DNA of 64,000 bases from Deroplatys truncata (taxonomy: Eukaryota > Arthropoda > Insecta > Mantodea > Mantidae), in the NCBI GenBank assembly GCA_030765065.1, contig CM060978.1, forward strand, positions 114,247,692 to 114,311,691, read 5' to 3'. The translations under genes were made by a program, and so were the position numbers. Positions 10,777-22,402 of the stretch are shown here, one piece after another. The notes below the pieces were generated by a model. It worked only from the letters and a program-made list of their open reading frames with translations. It was not told where the DNA came from and did not search any database. Every line of letters starts with the position of its first letter. Within the stretch, counting starts at the first letter, position 1.

Positions 10777-13309
10777 CAGGGTTAGGATTTTTAGGTGAAA
10801 ATTTCAGATGAAAAAATGAAGGGAAAAGGTGCTCAAATAAGGTGAAAAAAGGGACAATAAGGTGCTGGTTTATTTAAGGGGATGCACAACTTAAATTTAT
10901 ATTTTCTAAACTATCCATTCAATTGGGCTGAAATTTTAACCACATGTCAGTCTTCTTTAGATATAATTGTTTTGTGAATTTCAATCCAAAATCTTAATTA
11001 GTTTTCAAGTTATTAATTTTCAAAATATAAAATTATGGGTATATGCAAAATGCAACACATGATGCATTTTTCAACAACAAAAAAAAATCTTGTGTTACTT
11101 CTATGTCAAGGAACTACAAATCTGTCATATAATTTTTTTCTACCATTCTTAGTTTAAGAGAAAACAAAGTTTTGCAGTTTTGTATTTACATTTTTTTTCA
11201 TTTTTTTTGTATACATTATCTTCAAAAATTAGTAGCGCAAAAACTATTCATTACACAGAAAGATTATACGACAGTTTTATTTATTTGGGTTTTTTAAATA
11301 AGCATAAAAAATGTCAATATGAATGGATGAAAACTACATCATGTGGAACATTTTGAATATGCAGAAATCCTGAAAATAAGAAATGCCTTAAAATGAAGTT
11401 TTAAAAATATAAACAGCTAGCAACCAAGTGCAAAAGGGTATTTAAAACGTCTCGTAACAATCCTGAAGTGTTCACTAGGTCAAAAATAAAAGTGGATTCT
11501 AAAACTACAAGCAATGGAGAATTTTTTGGGAACAGATTTTTTTTTTTTTTTTTTAGATTCTTTGAGATTTTGGGTTAAATTCAGTTGTGCATTCCCTTAA
11601 CTAATTCAACGATTTCTCTTTTCCTATTCTAATTTATTGAACTACAAACAAGTACATCAAATTATCACTCATCAAAAGAAGGAAAAAACATGAAGCTTCT
11701 TCAAGACATTAAGCATCTCGACAGTTTTAAAAGTAAGTCCGTTTCTATTACGAGATAGAATGTCTTTGTAGATGCTAAAGCTTCTTTCAACATCCACAAA
11801 AACCAGTGGGGCAAACCTTGTATTCACTCGGAATGACAACTGCTCCCTCACAGAAGTAAAAATATCCCATTGTTTTTCCTTTTCCAGACCTTGTTTTTCC
11901 AATCATTTAATAGCTACAGGCAGGTACTTGTAACTATGAACACAATATAGTTCTGTCTGCAAATTATGTATTTTCTCCAGTAACAGAAGTTGCTGTGCTT
12001 TGGAAATTGCACCTGCGTTGGATGGATCCAAAGAAAGCACAAACTCTTTAATTTTGTCAAAATTCTCACACAACATAGCAGCACACTCAATTCAAGATCC
12101 CCAGCGAGTAATGACCGGGAAATTTGGAAGGGCCAGGACAGTGATTTCCCTGTAGTCTTGGAGCTTTCAGTAGAATCTTCTTCAGGGCAGAGATGAATTG
12201 ATTTGTGATGTTGTATTCGTTCCTTATGGATTCACAAACCCTGTGAAGGGCATGAGCCAAGCATGTCACATGCTTCAAGTTAGGAAATAAAGGTTTCATT
12301 TGGCTAACAGCGGAAACCATGTATGGAGCCTTGTCCGTAACCAAAAGAAGTTTTTCAAACTCGCCAGTAGGCCAGAGTTTTTGGCAGAAGTCCGTAATGG
12401 ATTGCATTACTGTACTGGCATTGGCTTTCTGCAGCTCGTACATTTTTAACAAAATGGGCTTAACTTTCTCCCCTGCTAAGGGAAAAACTAAAATGTTCAA
12501 AACATATTGTTCCATTGAGTCTAGGTTTCATCCACAATGATTCCCACATTGCAATCAGACACTTTCTGCTTGATTCTTTCTATGGTTTCTTGGTAAACAG
12601 GCTCCATGTAGTTTTTTCTTAAAGTACTCTCATCGGGCATTGACATCTTTGTGTATTTTTCAAGAAATCCCTTGAAGGCTTATTGAGTGGAATTCCTGCT
12701 TGCATAAGAGCTGCACACAAATCAATGTTTAATTCCTTCAAATTTTTTAGTTTTTGAAGAATTTTCAGCGATTTCTAGTAGTTTTGAGCAGAATCCAGTC
12801 TTAATAATTCTTGGAACTGCGCAGGTGAGGTTACTGCCATCTGTACATGCCCAGCCTTTGCCTCCACGCAAACAGATGACGTCTCTCACAGTAACAAACT
12901 CACATTTATGAACAGCATGCTACTGATTCTGGTGGGATAAAATCACTCATTGTCAATTGCTTTATAGCAGTAAGGTGAGAGAAAGAGGTTTTCGTCGAAC
13001 ACAATTATTTTCCATTGCTGCGAGTGTGCTTTCAATTCCCGTGTGGCATTTACTGAAAGAGGTAGGCTTACTATTCGCACGTACACAGCAAGCTGAGGAG
13101 ACGTTAATTGAAAGTTAAAGAATAAATTGGAATGAAACATTAAAAGAAAAAGGGGATTATGGGCATGGGATAAAGGTCCCAAAAAAGGGAAAAAGGTGCG
13201 AGAAAAAATGCCTCTTCGCAACTAGAAACAAAATTTCACAGTGATATCTTTCCGCACAGCTTTAACTTACCCTAAGAAAAAAGGTGTGCACCTAAAAATC
13301 CTAGCCCTG
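10777..13309 (-). mobile_element. Near-complete hAT transposon with intact ends
   Basis: A 2,533-bp element. The terminal inverted repeats are 21 bp: left 10777-10797, starting CAGGGTTAGGATTTTTAGG, and right 13289-13309, reading CAGGGCTAGGATTTTTAGG on the other strand, one mismatch. Both sides are flanked by the exact 8-bp duplication GTTATAAT (10769-10776 and 13310-13317). CA-G ends and an 8-bp duplication are the signature of the hAT superfamily. The transposase gene inside reads on the minus strand. The ends are intact but the transposase is broken, so it could only move with a helper enzyme. Confidence 0.93.
11672..12990 (-). pseudogene. hAT transposase, CGGBP1-like, decayed
   Basis: Blocks on the minus strand, in order: an N-terminal region (about 12900-12560) with DESTLRKNYMEPVYQ and VGIIVDET (first catalytic-type Asp in a V-D-E-T context); then 12515-12087 with ANASTVMQSITDFCQKLWP, LLLVTDKAPYM (the T-D-x-A-P-Y-M motif) and HVTCLAHALHRVCESIRN; then VITRWG (around 12110); and finally 11902-11672 with VNTRFAPLVFVDVERSFS, the R/F-S-x-x-K dimerisation block. 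This matches the hAT lineage that gave rise to vertebrate CGGBP1. At least three frameshifts and several stops. The N-terminal zinc finger is not readable. The gene sits inside the terminal repeats at 10777 and 13309, which confirms the class. Confidence 0.88.
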
Positions 13310-13317
13310 GTTATAAT

Positions 13318-13468
13318 ATTATCCTTAGCATAAGAGTATAATATGCAACAGGTTAATGCCTTTATACGTAAAACCTCACCCATATAGTTTCTTTTAAACC
13401 AAATTATCACGTGATAAATTGACAACATAATAACTAACAAATGCCTTTCTTCTGTTATTTGATCCAGC
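13318..13468. other. Spacer, no feature seen
   Basis: AT-rich sequence between the hAT element and the next SINE. Confidence 0.5.
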
Positions 13469-13479
13469 TTGATTTAAAT

Positions 13480-13774
13480 GTTGTACTCCATGGTGTAGTG
13501 GTTACCGCACTGGCCTCTAATTCTTGAGGTTGCAGGTTCAAGCCCAGCAGAGGGCAATGAATTTTTTTCAGCCATAAAAATCCTTAGCATGGCTTCCTTC
13601 AGAAGGGAAGTAAAGCCCTTGTCATAGATTTATTACAGCACATAAAAGAACCTCAAGCCTGTGCTGATAAAGAGGCCTCTGAGAAAAATTACTGGTCTTT
13701 CATGCCCAATATAGAATGGGAGGCTAAGGACCACAGCAGTTAAAGAGCATCCATAAACAAAACTCAATATAATA
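13480..13774 (+). mobile_element. SINE-I, copy 3, with target-site duplication
   Basis: Head gttgtactccatggtgtagtgg, body with ggcttccttcagaagggaag and gaggcctctgagaaaaatta, tail ending cataaacaaaactcaatat. Flanked by ttgatttaaat at 13469-13479 and 13775-13785. More CpG-decayed than copy 2, so older. Confidence 0.92.
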
Positions 13775-13785
13775 TTGATTTAAAT

Positions 13786-14234
13786 TATTATACTAGAATG
13801 GAAAAAAAAAAGTTGCTTATCTGACATACCTAATACCCTTTACCTCTGAATGATTCAGTTATTGTACACAATAAAAGGAAAAGCATTTTAAAAATGATGA
13901 TGCCCAGCACAGACCAATATGAGGAAGTGTTCCTGCTTGTTGTACCTTATAGTTTTTAAAGCAAAGAAAGATAATGGTGATTGTGCATATTAAGTTAATG
14001 GGAGAAAAAGAAAATTCAGAACTTTCTTCAGGAAATGGGATGCATTAAGAAAATTTAGAAATTTTAGTATTCTTTCGATATATTTTATTTAATGTTCATT
14101 ATAAAGTAAGAAAAAGTAATAAAAAAGATAAATTGAGTGCAATACACAACTTTCTTCACCAATTGGAAATTCATATACATATCTTATATGAATGAATAGT
14201 TTATTTAAATTTTGGTATTGTACTACCACTCCTA
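13786..14234. other. AT-rich spacer, no feature seen
   Basis: No coding pattern; no similarity noticed to other parts of the window. Confidence 0.4.
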
Positions 14235-14830
14235 CTTCACTTTTTACTTTTTCTACCACGTACATAGTAGGTAGAGAAGGTATTGCATTCCACCCAAAAA
14301 TTCAATACCAAGATTTCACCGGAAATACATCTTTTGAATAATTCCCAAAAAAATATGAATTAAAAAAAAGAAGATGATTTTTAGAAAAAGATCCATGTGT
14401 GTATCTGTGAACAGCATAACTAAAAACAAAAGGTCATATACTTACCAAACTGGTATTTAGGTTCAGCATCTTCTAAAGATATGACACAAAGATTTACAAG
14501 AAAATCCCCCACCCAGGACTATCCTTTACATGGAGGATTTTTTAAATTTTGTATTTTCTAAAAAATGGCTGTAATGATTTTGACTAAAATACCCTATATT
14601 AAAGATATATTAAAAATAAAATGTATATCTTGAATTTTCTGGAAATAGCCTGTGTAGTCCACTTGATTTGAAAGAAATATTGTATAATTTTGTATAACTG
14701 GTAAACCTTAAGCAATAGATGTAAATGTACTACACAAAAAATGTAGATCTTTTTAAAAGACACAATTTACAAATAGTTTTTTTTTTTTTGTGACACAAGC
14801 CATTTCTGAGATATCTGCTGTTAAAGCTTT
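14235..14830 (-). repeat. Hairpin-ended repeat, copy c
   Basis: Minus-orientation copy. The end facing left shows the hairpin clearly: tttctacc (14259-14267) pairs with ggtagagaa (14270-14279) around a tacatagta loop. It continues through ttccacccaaaaattcaatacc to an acaatttac block near 14765. Confidence 0.8.
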
Positions 14831-16760
14831 GAATTGTTAATTTCTTGCTCATTCCATTAAGTCCTGTCAACATTCACTTTTTTCTTGCAATTGTATGTAA
14901 ACAGTAGGAATTTTAAGGCCAGTATATAGCATCCAGCTGTTAAACACTTGACTATCGCTGTTCCCTCTGTATCTGTAACGAGATGTGTAATATAACTATT
15001 TCTGCAAAGGCTTGTTTGGATTAAAATGTAGTAGACAGAAAAATAAGCTTTATTAAGAATAGTTTGTTTACCCACTAATAAAATGATAGAGGGTAGAGAA
15101 AGTCATGTGTATGCATCTCATCAGATTTTTTTATCTTATTGGACATGTTTTGCAAACCCTTGTTTACATCCTTAGCTCTCATACAAATGATGTCAGATCC
15201 AAATGTTCTTTGGATGGACATCCTACTTCCATCTGATGGATTCATGTTGCACTTGGAGGGTGGGCTCTCCTCTAGCAAGATATTAAAATTAAATCCATTT
15301 TCTACTTTGCAATATAAATTTTTTCCCAAGTATCCAAATTCTCTTGCCAATGAACTGATTTTAAAACTTCTGCTCTTCCTTCTATTTCATGATTTTGGTC
15401 CAAAAATGGGCTAAAATTGCTGATTTATCAATATTTTTATAATGCAAATATCTGAAATATTTATTTTGTCTGATCTTTGCATTTTATGTGATATATTATA
15501 TATACCTGATTTATTTTGTCTACTGTGTTGCTGTTTAAGCAATATTTAATGCTGTCATTGTTTGTGGATACCTGTGTAAATCTCTATTAATATTATAAAG
15601 AGAGATAATTTGTATGCATGTGGGTGTATGTGTGTGTGTGTAGTATATATAATATAGGGTAATCTCAAAAAATTACTCAAAGATTTGATAATTCTTTCAC
15701 ATTTGAAAAGCCCAAGTCTTTCTGTTAGACATGGGCTACAAAGCACTATCCAATTTCATTTCATAAATTACTAAAAGATTAAAAAAGAATATACAAAGCC
15801 CTTGTACTTGAATACAAATACATTGAAGTTACAAAAGAGCATACTTGAGGAGGCCTTCACTTTTAGTTGAGAATGCCATGGAGTAGAAAATACTTGCTCT
15901 CACTCTCCATAGAATATGCACGTAAAGTAATAAGACAAAAGCTGCGGATATTTTATTCTAAGCAGTATACAGTAGATGATTATGATTTGACAATTAAGAT
16001 ATAGTAAAACAAAAGAGAATCAACTCTGTTTATAACACTACGATATGCATGCAATACCAATATCAAAATATTTTAATAACCCTCGCATAAGAAAGTTTTA
16101 CTTCATTTCCTTTATACTTACAGTGTAATCAACTTCCTTAAAGAGGGCATGCTAAATAATTGTATAAATAGAGAAAATTGCTAACATTAGAAATTACTGA
16201 ACCAATATTTTTTAATTAACAACTCAGCAGATTGTTTTTCTCAATTATTACAGATTATTTGATTAACAGACTATGAGGTTAAGTTGGTGACCTGAGAGTG
16301 CAGAATCCACATATTCACCAGCTTCACCTCTATTACACTGTATATATTAAGGGTTTCAGTATTGTTTGAAAGCTGTGTATTTTTCATGTTATTAAATAGT
16401 TATGGGACCAAAAAGAAAGTACAAAGGTTTAAAATTTCACCTACTGTAATTATCTAACAAGTTACTTGACCATACTGATCGATGATTGTTTCACCGACAA
16501 AGGGTAATTATTGACTATGCAGAACTTGGAGGATTGTTGGGGGGAGGTTAAAGAACTCAGACAGTCTGTCGATGTTTCACATCCTTTTGCATGAATATCA
16601 GGGGAGTTTTCATCCGTTATTAGGAATAGCCAGGTCTTTACAAAATTAGAATTATAATGGGTAAAGTGGAGGATTTACCATAAAAATCTTATAGATCATT
16701 GTACAATAATTTCATAAAAACCAGGGGAGGTAAATGAAATAAATTTGTCATTCTATTTAA
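14831..16760. other. AT-rich region, overlapping ORFs of unknown meaning at 15075-15414
   Basis: Mostly non-coding. On the minus strand 15350-15075 there is a 91-codon frame (contains GYLGKNLYCKVENGF and RAKDVNKGLQNM). A frame of the same length lies opposite it at 15139-15414. Neither matches a family I recognise. Short TG repeats at about 15621-15640. The remainder holds nothing I can support. Confidence 0.3.
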
Positions 16761-16764
16761 AAAG

Positions 16765-17240
16765 CTATCCGTGCAACATTGGGCAGCCAGCTAGTTTACT
16801 ATAAGCTTTGAAAATCTTTTGAAACTTCTTTGTAATCCATAGGTGAAATGTAAATTTTCTGAAACTCGTACTTTCTCTAGTATTTGATAAAAGCATTTTG
16901 TTTTCTTCTGCCTTTTGAAGGGTCTGTTTGTTTACCATATTTTTTATACCCATATCTGACACTGTTTGCACAATTTGATCATGTTAAGATATTTCTTCTT
17001 ATTGAGGTAAGTTGATCAATCTATGTGCTAACTGTTAAATTCTTGTGTGAAGTTGGGTTAAAACTATTGAATCTGTTTGGATATTTTACATGTAAATCCC
17101 AAATTCAAGTTTTCTAGTTTTATTTGAAATTTTGTGGTCTAAAAATGATAGTATAGTTTTTGTTTTGGTTTTTACAGTAAACTGATGTTGGTTTGTTTCT
17201 TCTAAGTTGAGCAGTTTTATGACTTCTATGGTGAATATGT
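16765..17240 (-). pseudogene. Possible Penelope-like element fragment 2
   Basis: Minus-strand pieces FTIEVIKLLNLEE (about 17250-17210), LDHKISNKTRKLEFGIY (about 17150-17100) and IDQLTSI (about 17010) follow the order F-T-x-E, F-L-D-x-x-I-x-x-x-x-x-K-L-E-F-x-I-Y, I-D-R-L of Penelope-like reverse transcriptases. A 68-codon frame (16971-16765) downstream may be the next part. Decayed; no nuclease domain seen. Confidence 0.42.
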
Positions 17241-17494
17241 TGCGAACGATTGTGAACACAACATCTAAACTATGTTTTTAAAATATGTGGGAAAGCTTTT
17301 AGTGTGGACCTTGAAAAAAGTCTAAAGAATGGCCAGCCAAAACAGTTCACTGTCTAAACTTATGAAATATGACCATTTTTTATTTAAGTATTAAGGAATT
17401 TCTCAATTGGAATACCTTAAAGTGGAATGAAACCAAACCGTGCTGAGGCTGCAATTCAAGTCCTTAATTGTTTCCACCACCTTTAAGAAATTCT

Positions 17495-18070
17495 TAATTT
17501 CTCTACCACGTACATAGTAGTAAGAGAAGGTATTTCATTCCACCCAAAAATTTGATACAGAAATTTAATCGGAAATGCATGTTTTGAGGCCATCTGAATC
17601 CAAAAAAAGTGTTTTTAGAAAAAGGTCAGTATATATGTGTGTATGAGTCTGTGAACAGCATAACTTAAAAAGGAAAAGTTGGCTAAACACCAAACTTGGT
17701 ATTTAGGTTCAATACCTTCTGAAGATGTGACACAAAGATTTTCAAGAATATCCGCTACCCCAAACTACCCTTTACATGGAATATTTTTTAAACTTTTTTA
17801 TTTTCAAAAAAGGCTCTAACTATTTTGATTAAAATACCATATATTAATGATATTTACATGAGAAATAAAATGTATATCTTGAATTTTCTGGGAATAGCTT
17901 TTGAAGTCCTCTTCATTCGGAAGGCATTTTGTATAATCTTGTATAACTAGTAAATGTTGAGTGATAGAAGAAAACATACTACACAAGGAATGTAGATCTC
18001 TTTAAAACACACAATTTGTTTCAAATAACCTTTTTTTGTGGCATCCGCCATTTCCAGATATCCATTATTA
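17495..18070 (-). repeat. Hairpin-ended repeat, copy d
   Basis: Minus-orientation copy beginning tttctctaccacgtacatag and running through ccacccaaaaatttgatac, gtgaacagcataac and accctttacatgga. Confidence 0.8.
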
Positions 18071-18576
18071 ATCGTAATCATTCATTTTTCTGTAAGTTAA
18101 ATTCCATAACATTTCCCTTTTCCAAATACATTTTTCCAAAAAATCTTTTTCATAACAGGCAATTTTCTACAAAACAAATGTTCAAAATGGCATTTCTCTA
18201 GTCAAATTTAATTTAATATTTTTTTATTGTTCTATTTATATCCTGCCTTTAACTGCTGTGGTCATATCAAAGCCTACAAAACAAAGCCTACTTTATTGTT
18301 TATATTTGCTCAAGGAATTGTTGGTTGTTTTATATTTTGAATTGATTTGTAGTAACCACAAAATACAGAGAGAACCTATAATTTTGAAATCTGGAAGAGA
18401 ATGGGAGTTGAGTTGCATTGATTGAGGAAGTATTTTGTTAATTGTGGATGTATTTTAAATTTATTTATTAATTTTATGTTACTTATTTGAATGTTTTTGG
18501 GTGGTTTTTGAATAGAATTTACTTTATTTTTATCTACTTTATTTTATCACTATTGCATTTTATTTATTTTAAATAA
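18071..18576. other. AT-rich spacer, no feature seen
   Basis: Strongly T-rich. No coding pattern. Confidence 0.4.
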
Positions 18577-18861
18577 AAATTGAGTTTTATTTCTGGACGC
18601 TCTTAACTGCTGTGGTCCTTAGTGTCCCATTCCATACTGGGCGTGAAAGACCGGTAATTTTGCTCAGAGGCCTCTTTATCAGGCTTGAGATTCTTTTACG
18701 TGCCGTAAGTCTACGACACGGGATCACCAGCTTTACTTCCCTTCCGAAGGAAGCCATGTTAAGGATTTTTACGCCCAAAAAAATCCATCACCCTCCGCCA
18801 GGTTTGAACGCGCGACCTCGGGAACTAGAGACTACATGGTAACCACTACACCACAGAGGAC
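18577..18861 (-). mobile_element. SINE-I, copy 4 (minus orientation)
   Basis: Reverse-strand copy: tail at the left (aaattgagttttat), body gctcagaggcctctttatca, and tRNA-like head at the right ending ccacagaggac. A clear target duplication could not be read because the left flank is simple A/T sequence. Confidence 0.88.
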
Positions 18862-19110
18862 ATTTTAGTTGCTTAGTTTACTATTAGTTATATAATTAAA
18901 ATATTTAGTGTTGTAAATTTATTTAGAAAACAAAATGAATACATTATAAGGGTCTGGAATGTTAGCCATGCTTTAAGGAATTACCTGTCAGGATAAAGTA
19001 TTACAGGTTTTTATTTTATTATTACTTTTTTTATTCCTATGTTATCTTGGATCTTCAATGCCAAACATCTGCAATGACATTGTGACCCCAAATACATGAG
19101 GCAATGGAAT
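18862..19110. other. Spacer, no feature seen
   Basis: AT-rich sequence between the SINE and the LINE fragment. Confidence 0.4.
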
Positions 19111-20350
19111 TATACGCATGGTATATACGAACCCTCATCAGGTTAGAGCTTCCCTGGCAACCCACCAACCACGAAGTTGAGGACTGGCATCTGTTATCGA
19201 CTTCGTGATCATCAAACACTTCCCGTTTCATCTTACATCATTCAATGCACTACATCAGACCACAATCCCGTGTTAGCAGAAGTTAACACAAGGACTTCCA
19301 ATCATGACGCCCCGGTTCAACACAAGGCTTGCTTCGACTCATTCCCCCTAAGCCTAGAACCAGCGAAGTCAGAACCCTAGAGGCTGCGGTTTCCTTCTTC
19401 ACTTCAATCATGGCGCGAACTGTTTTGCTGTTCCTTGCTGCACACACCTCCAGCTCTCATTCATCCAGACGTCCTTCCCGTCGAACTTCTTCTGAGGCGC
19501 TCGATTATGAAATTCGTCTCCGAATACGCGAGCATAGGGTGCGCGCGTGGGAACACGTCGACGTGTGGAAAATTGCCAAAAGACTCCTTAATCGTGGAAG
19601 ACAACAAATCTCCTGTCTGCAAGGCCTGGCCAAGACAAAGCCGATGTATTTGCCGACTATCTTGAGAGGACTATGTCGTCCGGAAATGATCCCCAAGACG
19701 ATGCCTTTTTTCGAGCGCGTTCGAGGTAGGTTCGTCGATACCTTCGGTGACCCCCGACGAAGCGAATCGACTTCCCATCATAAGACCTAGTCAACTCCAG
19801 CATCTCAACCCCAAAAACGCCGCGGAACTTGAGGGGTTCACACCAGCCATACTGCGCTGCATTCTCTTTAGGGCCGTGCTCTTTCTAACCAAGTCTTCAA
19901 CATGTGTTACTTTCCTCGTGATTGGGGGACACCCGGATGATCTGCATTTTGAAGCCAGGGAAAGATCCGGTCCATCGGTCTCATGCTTGTTCTCTCGAAG
20001 GTCTTCGAGACCTACTGCTAGCTTGCAATTTTGGGTGACATTGACCCCTGGCAATCAATTCCATCCTGGGCACTCGACCCTCCAGCAGTCCATGCTGCGC
20101 ATGGTGCAGTTTGCTGCCTGGTATACCAGGACATGTAATACACAGCGGCGGTCTCACTAGACCTCGAGAAGGCCTCCACGACCTGGCATGCCGGTTCCTG
20201 CTCAAGCTCATTCACCTGGAGCTCTCAACACACATCTTTTATTTCAGTTGCAGGTAACAAATCAACTCAAAGGTCAATAAGAGGCGAGTCTCCGAAGGCT
20301 CTGTACTATCATCCATGCTTTTCAGCGCCTATATGGCCGACCTTCCAACA
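19111..20350 (+). pseudogene. Second Jockey-like LINE fragment: endonuclease end to RT
   Basis: Reads from the end of the endonuclease (YIIQCTTSDHNPVLAEVNT, the S-D-H-N-P catalytic block, about 19220-19285) through the linker (KRLLNRGRQQISCLQG, about 19580-19625) to the start of RT. RT blocks are NRLPIIRPSQLQ, LNPKNAAELEGFTPAILRC (about 19805-19860), CFRP/GHSTLQQ (about 20070-20085), VSLDLEKASTTWHA (about 20155-20190) and LFSAYMADLP (about 20318-20348). Frameshifts occur every 100-200 bp. Its DNA sequence differs clearly from the LINE at 3283-7564, so it is a different Jockey-like family, with its catalytic box missing. Confidence 0.82.
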
Positions 20351-20396
20351 CAGTAGCACGTTCTACATTTTTTGTATGGTTTAGTTTTTTGTCTTT

Positions 20397-20706
20397 GCAG
20401 CCCAGGTTGAATCCCAGGGAACCATATGTGGGATTTGTGGTAGACAAAGCAGCATCTGGTCGGATTTTCTCCAGCTTCCCCTATCATTCATTGCATCAAT
20501 TGTTCCATCATTACCTTTCCTTTCATTTATGTCACTGCCACTTCCTATCGTATTCTTCCTTGCTCTCATGCAAGGCTTCGGGCTGATCACCCGTTCTGGC
20601 TGTTCTCTCTGATCCATTGTCTGTGCTCCCGCACAGGCACCTGCTTGTAAGTCCTGGGTGTGTAAACCCTAACAATGGGGAGGGAAATAAACAGAGAAAG
20701 AAGTAC
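20397..20706 (+). mobile_element. SINE-II, copy 1, 5'-truncated
   Basis: It starts within the tRNA-like head (ggttgaatcccaggg = B box region). It then shares gtgggatttgtgg, cgggctgatcaccc and cttgtaagtcctggg with the copy at 23293. Flanked by a 15-bp duplication, tagttttttgtcttt, at 20382-20396 and 20707-20721. Confidence 0.88.
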
Positions 20707-20729
20707 TAGTTTTTTGTCTTTCTTTCATG

Positions 20730-21905
20730 TGAGGCAGTATTTTTAACACTTAAATGATTTCAGTCTAATTATATAATATATAGTCAATAATAGCCCGCCT
20801 TAAAGCAATATGCGTATGTAACAATATATAAAAAGTGTATATTACAGTCATTGTATATGTTTATATTATTATATACATGTAATAATGTTATCTGCATGTA
20901 TTACATAATTTAATAATGTAGGCCCTGTGAGAATAATAGGTTAAGAGTTGTTAACAATGAGGTAACAATGAAGTAGCCTTGAGACAATAATGAATTTGAA
21001 AGTTTAATGCTACTTGTGATTCGGAAGCAATAATGTAATTTTTGTGGCAGTTTATAAAATACCCAATCAACAACCAAAAAAAGCTTAAGTTAAATAAAAG
21101 TATTCTATTGGATTAGGAATAGTCAATCAGAAATTGAAATTTACAAATTTAGGCGGTAGAAATCAAGTCAGTTGCTTGTAGACAGCGGTCATAACTGGAC
21201 GCGTTGGTTGTAGACAGTGTTCCTAACCGAACGCGAGATGTGTCCTCGAGAAATTTAATACGTATTTTGTGTGAAAATGTTTACGTGTTTAAAAAGTGCA
21301 AGTATTTAATAAAAGAATCTTACAGCTCTCTATTCGGGCGTAAAAATCCTTAACATGGCTTCTTTAGGAAGGGAAGTGAAGCCGGTGGTCCCGTGTCGTA
21401 GATTTACGGCGCGTAAAAGAACCTCAAGCCTGATAAAGAGGCCTCTGAGCAAAATTACCGGTCTTTCACGCCCAAAGTAAAATGGGACGCTAATAACCAT
21501 AGCAGTTAAAGAGCATCCATAAATAAAACTCAATTTCAATTTCACAGCTCTCTATATCAGTGAAGTGTTATTTAAATACGTGTCAAGCATTACTAAAAGG
21601 AGTGAAGTAAAATTATAATCTGTGTAAGCCTACATTCTTCAGTCGCACCACAACCCTACAAAGAGAAACATGTCTCTAACAATAATACTGATGCAGCCGA
21701 GGCAAACATAAATATATATTTAAAGAAACAGTCAAATTACAAAGTTAATATTTTTAAACATTTTTTTTGGGGGGGCAAAGGCCACCGGAAAGTACATTTG
21801 GGGCGAAGGCTACCGGAAAGCGGGTACTATACGTGCGGTTGCAAACTATTTCATGTGTTTGGCTCCCCAACAGTTGAAATATAATACAACTCTTTCAATA
21901 CAACC
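20730..21905 (+). mobile_element. LTR region, copy A, of a Gypsy-type element
   Basis: It starts tgaggcagtatttttaac and is matched over about 1 kb by the split copy B at 27445-32253. An AATAAA near 21308 is a candidate polyadenylation signal. It precedes a tRNA-Lys primer-site array and a gag gene in the same orientation, so this is the 5' end of the element. The exact LTR/leader boundary is not resolved. A 5'-truncated SINE-I interrupts it at 21334-21543. Confidence 0.7.
21334..21543 (+). mobile_element. SINE-I, copy 5, 5'-truncated, in LTR copy A
   Basis: Begins at cgggcgtaaaaatcc, so the tRNA head is missing, and ends aaataaaactcaatttcaatt. Flanked by acagctctctat at 21322-21333 and 21544-21555. 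LTR copy B has the uninterrupted sequence (acagctctctatatcag at about 31846), an empty site within the same window. Confidence 0.95.
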
Positions 21906-21915
21906 TACTTCAAAT

Positions 21916-22071
21916 TGACGCCCAAAACGTGGGACAAATACTTCAGATTGACGCCCAAAACGTGGGGCAAATAACAATACAACAAAATAACTTCTTCAAA
22001 TTGGCTTCCCATACGTGGGGCAGAAGCAACTACCTTCTTCAAATTGGCGACCAGCTGCGTGGGGCTCGAAC
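21916..22071 (+). repeat. Array of four tRNA-Lys primer-binding-site-like motifs
   Basis: Four degenerate copies of TGGCGCCCAACGTGGGGC at 21916-21934, 21949-21968, 22002-22021 and 22045-22071, the last extended by CTCGAAC. Each is preceded by a cttcttcaaat-like phrase. The consensus is the complement of the 3' end of animal cytosolic tRNA-Lys(CTT), from memory. LTR elements normally carry one such site, right after the 5' LTR. Confidence 0.7.
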
Positions 22072-22402
22072 AGACGAGAATTGGCGGGAATAACTGAAAA
22101 GAAGAGATAACCGAACAACATAGAACTACCAGAATCGACGAAATTACAAGACTTCACTTCAGAGGACTTCAAAATCATCAACATCATCATCCAAGGACAG
22201 CAACAATTCTTTCATGAGTATGGGTCACGCAGTCAACAATTCAACAACAATCTAGGAGGGAACACCAGAATAAAAAGGTTTAATAACAGCCAGAACAAAA
22301 GTTCAGAAAATTCCATACTTTATAAGTATATAATTATCAAAGTAGTTACGAGTATATTGTTATAAAGATAATTTCCTGCTGTTAAGAAGTGGTAAGTTAA
22401 AA

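Noticed and set aside
15075..15414. Pair of overlapping 91-codon frames as a gene
   Set aside because: No recognisable domain, no splice or expression signal, and the two frames overlap antiparallel; kept only as a note.
14831..16760. An origin of replication or matrix-attachment region because of AT-richness
   Set aside because: Base composition alone does not support it.
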